DNA of 54,220 bases from positions 1 to 54,220 of the forward strand of contig JAPTJF010000429.1 of assembly GCA_029339195.1 (NCBI GenBank), read 5' to 3'. A program made the translations under genes and the position numbers. Source of the DNA: Micractinium sp. NFX-FRZ (lineage: Eukaryota; Chlorophyta; Trebouxiophyceae; Chlorellales; Chlorellaceae). Below, in pieces: positions 44,364 through 54,220 of the stretch. The notes beneath the pieces are model-generated. The model was given only the letters and a program-made list of their open reading frames with translations, made no database searches and was not told where the DNA came from. Position 1 is the first letter of the stretch. Each line of letters opens with the position of its first letter.

Positions 44364-47300
44364 CTACACCTGTACTCCACATGCTGCTGGCCCTGCCGCT
44401 GCTGGCCCTGCTGCCCCAGGGGAGTGCTCGGGTGCAGAGTGCTCTTGCAGCGCTCGCCCGCTGAGGGCCTCTGGCATCTCGGGCCTGCCGCCGCCGCTAC
44501 CGCCGCCGCCGCCGCCGCCTGGCCAGTCGAGCACCAAAGGGAAGGCGGGGGTCTCACGGGCGGAGCCCCGGGTGCCGGCATCGGAAGCTTCCGGGCTTGA
44601 GGAGGCGGCAGAGGCAAGGGAGGAGGAGGAGAGGGAGCGGCCCAGGGAGGGCAGGCGGTCCCAGCCCAGGGCAGCGGCCTGCACGCAACAAAGGGGAAGA
44701 GGCCAGAGCAGGAAGAAGGGTGGGGGTCCCATGCTTGCTGACGTCTGTGAAGTGGTGCACAGGCAGACAGGCTACTGTGGAATTGGGAAGGTTTGAAATG
44801 CAACACCTTGCATCAGCAAAGACCATCCAAGCACGCTGGGCAGAGGAGCGGCAGCGGCACCATGTGGCCACACAGTCAACACTCACCACGGGCTGCCACC
44901 AGTGGTCGCGCCGCCGCTGTTGCTCCCGGTGCGGCCGTGGCGAGGCTGGCAGTGAGGGGGACGGTGGGGGGGAGTCGGGAGGTGAGGAGGCACCTTCCTT
45001 GCCAGATGACTTGCCAGCAGACCCCTCATCTCCCTCCTCCCCAACCTCTGCTATTGCCTGCAGATGCGCCTGGTCAGGCTGCTGCTGCTTGCCATGCTGC
45101 TGCTGCTGCTGGGCTGCTGGGGCGTCCTCCATGGGCGATGCTGTCTCTCCTGTTGTGCTCGGCTGCTTGCTAAGGAGCGCGCAAATCGTGTGGCAGCGGC
45201 GACCGCAGTGCATTCGGCAGTGCATCTGTGTCATGTGGAGCACGCCGTCACGCTCCTCTGCCCGATGCGGCTCCCCACCGCCCGCCTCCAAATCAGGCTG
45301 TGCTGCCGCAGAGGCTGCCGCTGCTGCTGCTGCTCCTTGCCGTGACAGTCCCAGCTGCTGCTGACCGCCGGGGCTGACCCCTCCCGTCTCCAGGTGCTCA
45401 AGCGGCCCTGCCGGCTCCACAACTACAGCCTGCAGCGGCTGCCCTGCCTCTGCCTCTATGCGTGCCGCTGCGGCAGCCACTGCCTCGCCGCTGCCGCTGC
45501 CTCTGCCGTGCCGCCGGTGACGGCGCTGTTTGCTCTGCCGCAGGCTGTGCCAGGCCTCCCAGCCATGCTCTTCCAGCAGTCGCATGTCTAGCCGGGACAA
45601 TCCCGCACTCTGCAGCACGTGCAGCATGCCTGCAGGCGGGCGGGGAGGGGAGCGGGCACCAGCAGGGCATATGAGGCAGGGAAGCCCCAGGGCAGGGGAG
45701 TCGAGACCCGCCAGACACCCAGCATGCGGCGCCTGCACTCAACGTTTGCTGCGCCAAGCTCAGCGCCCCCACCTGTGCACCCTCCTCCCAGTGGACCGCA
45801 GATCAACCCTACTGCTGCGCCGGAGAAGGTGCCCCCTGTTGCCGACCCCGTTCGTTGGGATAAGCAACGGCGCCCCTCCAGCCACTCACGCTTTAGCTGC
45901 GCCGGCAAACCGCCCCTCGCACTCACCCTTCTGCTGCGCCAAGCTCAGCGCCCCCTCCCGCCCCGCCTGGAGCGACTTCTTCCCAAACTGGGCTGCCACC
46001 ACCGCCACCACCGCCTTTTGGTAGGACGTCAGCAGGTGGTCCTTCACAGAGGCGCCTGCAGGGGAGGAGGGGGAGGGTGGGGGAAGGCTGGTATTGAGTG
46101 ATGAAGCATCACGGCATTCTGGTAGGAGGCGAGCAGGCGGTACTTGATGGAGGCGCCTCAAGAGAAGGGGAGGGAGAGAAGGGGGAAGGGAGGGTGCGCG
46201 CCAACATGCTCCTCCCCTCTGTACTCACCCCCCGCTGAGTGCGCCCGGAAATGTGCACTGTCGCATTCACCCCAGAGTCAAACCCTTGATCAGGGTTTGC
46301 TTGTAGTTGGGACGCAGGTGCCCTTGTGTGTTCATGCGCCCCTGGACCCCTTGCATCCGGCTGCGCCCTAAAAGCAATCTATCTAACCAAGCTCACCTCC
46401 GGGCACCCCCTGTATCTGTGTCTCCACGTAGTTGGGCCGCACCAGCAGGTCCCCCAGCCGGTTGAGCAGCACGCGGTGGCCGATGCGCGTGTAGAGGAAG
46501 CCAAACTGTGGGGGAGGGAGGAGGGTGGGGTGGGTGGGAGGTGGGCGGGAAGGGGAGTGGGCGCGGGCGGGCGGGCGGGGTGACAGCGGGTGAGCACAAC
46601 CATGTGCATGAGGAGCACAGCAGGCACGGCAACCCCGGCACCGTTGTTTTGCAAACGCAGGCGCCGGCTAGCGAGTCGACATTTCAGCGCACGCAGGCAC
46701 ATGCAAACTTTCCCTCCCTTTCCCTTGGCGTGCTTGATGCTGCAGAACCCAGAATGCCCTTGAGAGTAGGACTAAGGCAGGGTGCAGTGTCACAACCTCA
46801 ACATGAGATTCCTCTGCAGCACCAACAGCCCTGCTGGCTCCATGAATCCAATCCGAATGCAATCGATCGATTGACTCTCACCTTGCCGGCAGAAGTCACC
46901 ACGTCATCTGAGTTGATGAGTTGCTGCATGCATGGGGTGTGGTAGGCGTGCAGAGCCGCATGAGCAACGCATGCACACTTGAAAGCCATCACTTGCTCGG
47001 CGCTCCTCATGCATGCATCTGCACACTCGCTGCCAGCCATGAAGTGTCCCTGCGCTCAAAGGAAAGCAGAGCAGAGCAAAGCAAAGCTCACCCAGCAGTC
47101 GGGCACGGTATTGGTGAACTCGCGGGCAAAGGCAGCATTGCCGGGGCGGGGCGCACCAAAAGTGTAGCCTGCCGGGAGGCGGGGGAGGCGGGTGGGCAAA
47201 CAGCAGAGCAGGTGTAATGCCCATGGATAATGGGCTCATAAGCCAAGCCGTCAATGGCCTGCCCTGCCCTGTCCTGCCCGCCGACAGTCACCATCTAGCC

Positions 47301-50300
47301 CCGCCCCCGCCCCTCCCTGCACTGCCAAGTGCGGCAAACAGCGCTGGGCACCGTGTACAGCGCTGGGCGGCGCCCCTGCTGCCCCTGGCCCTGCAGCCCC
47401 AATGGGCCTCCAATGGGCCCCTGCCCCGGCAACTGCGGATGCCTCACATTTCACGTTGATGTACCCCTCGCCGCAGGGGCAGCGCGTCTTGATGTCAAAA
47501 GCACACAGCGCCGCCATCGCTCCGCCCAGCGAGTGCCTGGCAAGGGAGGACAGCGGGGCATGGGCAGGTGCGGGCGGGCGATGAGCAGGCTGGCAGGTCT
47601 GCCCTGCCTTAAAGGGCTCAGCAGGGCCTTTGATTTGCAGCCGCAGCAGCATGGAACCGCAGCACAGGGCTGCAGTATTTGGCCACCCGGCATTCCCCGT
47701 GCTAAGTTGAGAAAACAGAGCTACCCTCGTGCGCTCACTCTCATCCCAACTTTCTCTCAGGCACCCGTGCACCCACCCACCCACCCACCCGGTGACGTAG
47801 ACGGTGACGGGGCGCCGCGCCCCCTGCTGCGTGTGGCTGCAGCGGTACAGGATGCTCTCCAGGCGGGACAGCAGGCGCTCGTGAAAACCGTTGGCGCTGT
47901 AGCAGGCCAGGAAGCCGCGGTGGACCATGGGTGCGGAACACAGGAGGGGGTTGCCGATGCCGGCGGGCCAGCGGGTGCGCCAGACCTGCGGGGGAGAGGC
48001 CCATAAGGAGTGGTTGAGGCGGGGTGGGGAGGTTGGCCCTGCAGGTGGCTGGTCGCCAAGCTGGCGGTGCACTGCTGCCCAGGCCGTCCCCTCCACACTC
48101 GACTGCACCCTGACGCTCCCCAGGTCCCTGCCGCGCCTGCCCGCCTGCCTCTGCCTTCCAGACCAAGCGCCTGCCAAAGCGGTACTTGCCGGCTCCAAAC
48201 TACAATGACTACTGTATGCAGCCCTCCCTTCCATCTCCCCCTTCCGCCCCACCTGCAGGTCCGCCTTGACATTTGCCAGGCTGGCTGTGCCTCGGAAGGC
48301 AATCACCACCTGCAGACGGAGGTAGGGCGGGCTAGGCGGGCTGGGCGAGCAGCGCGGGCGGGCGGGCAGGCAGACGGCAGTCGACCCATCAGCTGTGTGA
48401 CACGTTATCCAAGGCATGCGCCATAGTGCTTGCAAGCCCACCACCCCGCAGTTGTTGCAGCTGGTGGTGCTGCACCGCCCAGCTCTCGCCGACCCAAACC
48501 ACCCGCCTCGCCCACCCTACCCACCTCTCCTGCCCCTCCCCTGCCCGACCTCACCGTGTCCTCGCTCCACCCCACCACCGCCTTTGTGTCCAGGCTCCTC
48601 TCCCAGAAGCACTCAAAATGCTCCAGGTCCCAGCTGGCCAGAGCAGCCTGCACCTGCGCCTCCTCCGCCTCCGCAGTCCGCCGCCGCTCGCCATAATCGT
48701 CTGCAGAGGCAGATACATCCTCTCAAATCTCAGGGTAATTCGAAATTCCTGCGTTCACGTCATGGCCGAACAGGCTGGCTCTTTGCAGACCTCACCAACC
48801 GAGGTGGGGCGGCTGGACAAGTTTGCAGTTGGACAGCGTAGGAAGGCCAGGGTCCCGCCGGGTGCCAGGGCAGCCCCAGCGCAGCCAGAACTTACACACG
48901 AGGAAGCTCCAGAACATGCACTTGACGGCCGTCTGCATTGGGCAAACAAGAGGGAAGTTTCGAACAAGGGAAGGGGCACACCATGCACCTGAGCATCACA
49001 ACGGCGTTGGGATGGCTGGCTGGGACAAGGCAGGGCGGGGCACCTCTTGCTGCACACTTGCGCCCATGTTGCCCTGCACTCCACCCACCTCAAGGCAGGG
49101 AATTGAGCTTTCTCGCCAGGACACGCACGCCCGCCCCTGGATCTGCTGCCCCCTCACACCACCCCTAGACCGATGTGCCCTCACTCCAGACCAGACCCAG
49201 CGTGCAATCAATCAACGTCATCGGAATGGGTGAATGGCTCACTTCAAAGCAGAAGATGGGCTCCCTCTGCAGGCAGACGCTGTCCGGGGAGCAGGGCGGC
49301 AGGCTGGAGGCGCGCTCGGCACGCTTGCGGGCCACCTGCGACTCGGTCCAGCAAAACTCCTGGAGCCACACCTGCTCACGTGCTCATGAGTTGGGGGGGT
49401 GGGAGCAGGCAGGGGGAGAGGGAGGGAGGGAGGTGAGGGGGAGATGAGGGGGCAAGAGGGTGCACTGGGGGTGCCAGCTGTGCCAGAGCAGCTCAGCACA
49501 CAAGGTGGGTGCAAGCAGCCCGGCGCGCCATTGCACCAGCTCGTGCTGTGCAGCAGGGGGCCGAGCGCTCTCCCTGTTGAGCCTGCCCAGCTGCTGCACA
49601 TCCACATGCACAGGCCACGAGGTGCATGCTGCCCAGCCCAGCACCCGCTCGGAGACGCACCCAAAGCCAGGCCCCCCCGTCCAGGGCTCAACTGCAGATA
49701 GAAAAGGCAAGCCCGACCCACGTAACCCTCCCAGAAGCACTTGACCTGTACATCATCCTACACACATTCACCCTCACCCTTCGTTCATACATACCCCCGT
49801 GACGGTTCAGTGATTGACCATTGACCGAAGAAAACAAAGCAAAACACGAAAACCATATTCGGACCATATTGACCGACTTGAACATGATTGCCCATTGACC
49901 CGCACCTGCAGTATGCCCGCCTCGTACGGGCGCTTGGGCATGCTAATATACCCGTTGGCCATTGCTGTGGCAGTCATCACTAGTTGCCTGGTGCAGACAC
50001 AAGCATGCAGGTGGGGGATTGGGTTGTGTGAGGCGGGTGCGCCTTGGCTGGCATCAGGCGCAGGTAGGATGCCTCAGGAGGAACACAGGGAGGCAATTAC
50101 TCAGGGACACAAGCGGCTCAGGGGCACAAGCGGCCCAGAGCAACGCGCTGCACAGCACTCACATCGGTAGGTAGCCCAGCCAGCTGAGGATGTAGCTGCA
50201 CGCAGACAAAACACACACAAGCGAAAAACATGCCAGTGAGGGGGGTGGAAGGTGAAGGGTTGGTGCAGCCAGCTGAGGATGTAGCTGCAAGGACGAAGCC

Positions 50301-51920
50301 AGAGGCCGTGCCCACGGGGCAGTGAGGGTGAGGGGCAGGGGGGCAGGGGGGCTCAGCATCGCAGGCGCCAGCTGTCAGACTCCGTGGCAGCGGGCAGAAC
50401 GCCAGGAGCTGCCGGCGTTGCACGCACCCCGTCATGCGCTCGGCCACATTAGAGAACACACACCGCATGAATGACCAGTTGCATGAGCAGGGCACCCCCT
50501 ACCTGCTGCACGTGCTGAGCTCCACTGCAAAGCAGAGGGAGGGAGCGGCAGCGGGGAGACGACGGCGTGAGAGGAGGGCACCTGCTGGAGCTGCTGGCAC
50601 AGCGCCTGGGAGTGCCCCAGGCTTCCTCAGGGCCTCAACCCTGAGACAGCTGAGCCCCCCTCCTCGTGAGCGGAGCAAGCGGGCAGGCCGGACCGGGCAG
50701 GGCAGGCAGGCGGGAAGGCCGGGCCGGGCAGGTGGGCAGGCAGGAGGGCAGGCTGAGAGGCAGGTTCATAAAGGTAGGAAGGCAGGCTCACCAAAAGTGT
50801 ACGTGATGACGCACACCAGGAAGAAAATGATTGACAAGGCGCGCAGGCGGATCTGCAGGGCGGGGGCGGGGAAGCAACGGCAGGGGGCTAGGGTGGGAAG
50901 GAGGCGGCATGGCTGGGTGACACGCACACACACAGCACTGCCATCCAAGGTCACAGGCTGCGGTCAGTGTGCTTCTAAAGCCAGGCAGCAAGCGGGCGCC
51001 AGCGCACCTGCAGGCGGACCGTGAGATTGGCCATCCGCATTGTGTTGTACGGCTGCAGTTGCGTGGGGATGCAGAGAGATGTGGTGGCATGTCGGGTAGG
51101 CCAGAACACATGCGCGCTGGCTACTGAAGCTGGTCAAGGCCACAACAAGCGCAGGCAGCGGCGGCGGTGCAAGAGCCATGTCAGCTCTGACCAGAGCCCG
51201 ACTCACCCCCCTCTTATACCAGTCCTAGCACCCGTAGGATCAACCTAGCTGTGCCTACTCTGCCCTACCCTGACCTACCATGTCTTCAAAGCAGCACAGC
51301 AACGCCACAGCAACCTCAGACACGATAGCTTCAAAGCCCCCCCTCTTGACGACAGGACGCCTGCCTGCCTGCCCGCCGCTCACCATGAACTTGAGGCTGT
51401 GGATGGCCCGGGACACGAAGAAGACGTAGAGCAGCCAGTAGATGCAGAGGCAGGTGACGTTGACGGACAGCAGCGTGACGGCGGCGGCTGCAGGCGGGGC
51501 GGGCGCAGGGGTCGGGCAGGGCGCGGGTGGGGGAGCAGGCAGGCAGGACGGCAGGCAAGTGGCGGGGCTGCAGATGGGGGTACACACTGCATCCTTGTCC
51601 CACGCCCTGCAACGGCAGTCGCGGAACTCACGCGGCATCTGGCAGTTCCAGGGCTGACGCCGGCAGTCGGTGATGCCGGGGTCCAGGGTCAGTTCATTTG
51701 GGTCAGCCAGCAGCAGCACGGTCAGAGCCAGCAGCACGCTTTCCAGCGCCGCCCACAGCCCCAGCTTGCGCCAGTGGCTGCGCAGGGGGGCGTCCATGAT
51801 GGCGGCGTCGGGCCGGTCAATGTGCTGGACTGCAGGGCGGTCCGGGGTGGGGTGGGGTGGGAAAGCTTGGGGCCGGGGCGGGAGTAATGAAGCCAACGAC
51901 GGCATGAAGCCAACGACGGC

Positions 51921-51960
<40 letters not shown>

Positions 51961-53911
51961 CAAAGTATGAAGCTCTGGGTTCTCTGGGCTGGGGTGGCAG
52001 GGCAACGCAATTGGCGGGAGCTGCTGCCAACACAGCAGCCCGTGCCAGTCGGGGCCGGGACGAGCAGGCCAGGCCAGGCAACCGCCCAGGTCTCGGGCAG
52101 GACGGCACGCTTACGCCAGTAGGGGGAGCGAGCCGGGTTGGCGCTGTGCGCCTGGATCCAGAACATCAAGAAAAAATTGTTCCAAAGCGTCCACCTGTGC
52201 GGGGTATGGGGCAGCAGGGGCGTGGAACGTGAGCTGAGCAAGCAAGGGAGGAAGGGCAAGAGGGGCCGGGGGGGGGCTGTGGCGACCACAGCAGTCCCAA
52301 GGTGCGACTCTGTGCGCTGCCACTCTAGCATGCCCCTTTTTCCCCTCACCTCACAAAGCCGCTCCACAGCACCAGTGGGTCAAACCAGGCGCATGAGTGC
52401 GTCACCACGTAGGCGTTTGGCACAATGAAGAACACGAGGTTGATGAGCTGCAAGGGGTGCGGCAGGCCAGGCGGGCGCGTAGGGTGGCAGGGCAGGAAGG
52501 CGGCAAGGCAGCAGGTGGGGCAGCGGTGCGGGCAGGCGGTGCCTGTCCCACTGCCCGCCAACCTGCAGCGTCAGCTCCGCCCCCGCCAGTGTGACCGCCC
52601 GCCGCCGCCGGTGGCTCCAACGCTTGCGGCTCAGGTTGGACCTGCGGCGCAGCTCAGGGCAGGGTGAGGTGGGGGGAGAAATCGCAAGTCAGACCGGGCA
52701 GGGCGGCAGAGCAGGGCAGGGCAGTAGGGCCCAGCCGGATGGGTGGCGGTGGCAGCGGGAGGTGCAGCGCACCAGCAGGCGGTGCAACCCCAACGCACGG
52801 GGCTTCTCGCCTGCAGCCTGCCTCCTGGCACAAATCCGAACACCCACCATGCCAGCACCCAGCTGCCCCACTCATCCACCCTGCTCCACCCTGCCCTGTC
52901 CCCGCCCCCCACCTGTACACGCGGTAGAAAAACAACAGCCAACAGCCCAGCAGGGCAGTGCAGAGGGGGCCGGCAAATGCGAGGTTGACTATTGAGACAG
53001 TGTCCGTGGTGAGGTAGTGAGAGTCGGGCTGCAGGGCGGCAAGGGAAACAACGGGGAGGCGGGGTGTGGCAGGGGGAGGAGGAGGGCAGGAAGGAAGGAG
53101 GGGTTGGCTGCGAACAGGGGGCACAGAGGGGCGGGTGGCAGGGGGCGGGGGCAGCAGGACGGGAGGGCGTGGCAGTCCAAGGCGCAGGGTGCTCGAGGAC
53201 AATTGAACAATCGATAGGCATGGCACGGCACATGCACACACTGCACAGCACAGCACACATAGCAGCAGCGCAGCGCTGCACCACCCACCTTGTCCACCTT
53301 CATGTACAGTGCAACAATCAGAATGGCCAGCCCCGCAACCACCGTGGCCCGCACCGCCCGGACGATGGCCTGAGGCAGGAGGCGGGAACAGGCGGGCAGT
53401 CGTGATGCATGGGAGTGAAAGTGCGGCGCAGCGCAGCGGCGGCCACGAGCACGAGAGCCCTGTGCCGCGCGCCCGTCCACCCACCCACCCACCCCACGCC
53501 CTGCCCCACTCCCGACCAACCCAACCGGACCAAACAGCCCACTAATACACACGCCTTCACTTCCTGGGTGCGCAGGAACTCGAGGCGCAGCACAACATCA
53601 TGAGCTGCGTCGTAGTGCTGCGGGCTCAGATCCGTGCCGCTGCCGCTGCCGCTGCCCGAGGCCTCGCTGCCGTCGGTGCTGGCGGCCACCGAGCGCTTGA
53701 ATTCGGCGGGGTGCAGCTTGGGGGAGGAGCTGCGAGGGCTGTCGGGTGCGGGGGCGGCTGCCGAGGCTGCTGCTGCTGCTGCCGAGGCGGCCGCTGCCGC
53801 TGCTGAGGCGGCAGGGTTAGGTGAGCCGCCAGCGGCGGTGGCACTGCCAGTGGGGCAGCAGCCGAGGGGCGCAGCTCCGCTCGGCTGCGCCTTGTCCTCT
53901 CCCAGCGTCAT
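44364..53911 (-). CDS. Polytopic membrane protein fused to a class-3 (DAG-type) lipase domain
   Basis: Twenty-six exons from 53911-53561 to 44678-44364, about 3492 bases (1163 residues), phases consistent. Main exons: 53369-53289, 53028-52913, 52641-52563, 52447-52350, 52194-52109, 51829-51632, 51487-51384, 49371-49243, 48932-48896, 48700-48555, 48309-48253, 47985-47789, 47536-47448, 47168-47092, 46923-46882, 46505-46397, 46055-45927 and 45629-44887; six short ones lie between 51350 and 49905. An Ala/Ser-rich head (about 1-115) precedes about seven hydrophobic segments, e.g. VAGLAILIVALYM, LLGCWLLFFYRVY, LINLVFFIVPNAYVV, LESVLLALTVLLLA, CIYWLLYVFFV and LSIIFFLVCVITYTF. The lipase part has VVIAFRGTASL (about 579), VHRGF, VYVTGHSLGGAMAA (Ser about 665), YTFGAPRPGN, INSDDVV (Asp about 724/725) and YTRIGHRVLLN (His about 742). 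A tail of about 350 residues is Gln/Ala/Pro/Ser-rich with an acidic stretch. Such enzymes hydrolyse acylglycerols at membranes; diacylglycerol lipase is the nearest known plan. Confidence 0.85.
50176..50291 (-). repeat. Duplicated piece of a lipase-gene micro-exon
   Basis: The string cagccagctgaggatgtagc plus tgca occurs near 50176-50199 and again near 50267-50290. On the minus strand both give an acceptor followed by SYILSWL. The right-hand copy diverges after the shared string and lacks the donor that fits the next exon. Confidence 0.75.
51921..51961. repeat. (AGGC)n tetranucleotide repeat
   Basis: About ten perfect aggc units in the lipase intron between exons 52194-52109 and 51829-51632. 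Confidence 0.95.
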
Positions 53912-54220
53912 CCGACTGCCGTCACGATGTTCGCGGCCTCTAGCTGCGTCTCAAGCTGCGTGCTCGCGACCAGAACCCTAAAGCGGCTACGGAAAGCCCG
54001 CACCGCCTCGGCAGCCGTTTGCGGAACTGTTTGCTGGCGGAGCGTGGCAAGTTTAGAAGGAGCGGCTGAACGGGTGAAGGCGCACGAGCGAGTAGGGAAA
54101 TTGGTGGTGACAGCAGGCGGGCGGCACACAACAGGTCTTCTAAGGTCATCCCCAAGCGCAGCCTCCCGCGGCCCCCGCCAACAGGCGAAATAACGTCTGT
54201 CACACGGCCCCCTGGCGTCA
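53912..54220. promoter_or_regulatory. Upstream flank of the lipase gene to the window edge
   Basis: Both strands have short open frames but no supported exon. It probably contains the 5' UTR and promoter of the lipase gene. Confidence 0.4.

Noticed and set aside
45100..45345. Cys/Leu-rich plus-strand frames opposite the lipase tail exon
   Set aside because: They mirror Gln/Ala repeats on the coding strand.
51921..51961. AGGC array as a possible regulatory or CRISPR-like repeat
   Set aside because: A pure tetranucleotide microsatellite in an intron with no spacers.
53927..54193. 88-residue plus-strand frame divergent from the lipase gene
   Set aside because: An ATG is present but there is no recognisable domain, and it lies where the lipase 5' UTR and promoter should be. 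Left as unproven.

Overview
This window looks like nuclear DNA of a GC-rich green alga, probably a Chlorella-type trebouxiophyte. Its genes are split into many short exons with GTGAGN/GTGCGN donors and pyrimidine-rich ...GCAG acceptors. Several genes carry the green-algal poly(A) signal TGTAA in the 3' UTR. Family content also fits: a gametolysin-type (M11) protease, a RUS/DUF647 protein, CstF-77 and a bipartite thylakoid-lumen transit peptide. I saw no bacterial operons, rRNA, tRNA or CRISPR. The species call is inference. All exon models were built by hand from reading frame, phase and splice signals; those described as phase-consistent have exons that sum to a multiple of three.

Layout, left to right. 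1-2648 (-): N-terminal half of a gametolysin-like secreted metalloprotease, cut by the window edge. 3966-7838 (-): an 11-exon gene for a secreted Cys-rich protein I do not recognise. 8600-13164 (+): a tandem pair of EamA/DMT-type transporters. 13969-19538 (-): a RUS (DUF647) protein. 19913-20590 (-): a small predicted thylakoid-lumen protein. 21818-23325 (-): a small secreted protein with a CHRD-like pattern. 23718-25214 (-): an unknown protein with a mitochondrial-type N terminus, divergent from 25503-31520 (+): CstF-77, the HAT-repeat scaffold of mRNA 3'-end processing. 32350-33410 (-): a short single-span membrane protein with a basic KTP-repeat tail.

33763-43599 (+) is the most distinctive region: three tandem paralogues with a hydrophobic signal/anchor, Pro/Ala-rich linkers and one, one and three copies of a six-cysteine module (C-x-D...TC..Q...GKC...WM...C-x3-C-x2-C). 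They share exon layout, two upstream motifs at fixed distance from the start codon, and a 3'-end motif around the poly(A) signal. 44364-53911 (-), convergent with the array, is a 26-exon gene for a roughly 1163-residue protein joining about seven membrane segments to a class-3 lipase domain and a long low-complexity tail.

Most neighbours are unrelated, as is usual in a eukaryotic genome. The themes are surface and extracellular proteins (protease, Cys-rich secreted proteins, six-Cys Pro/Ala proteins, CHRD-like protein) and local duplication at several scales: whole genes (DMT pair, six-Cys array), exon fragments (RUS, lipase) and short coding repeats.
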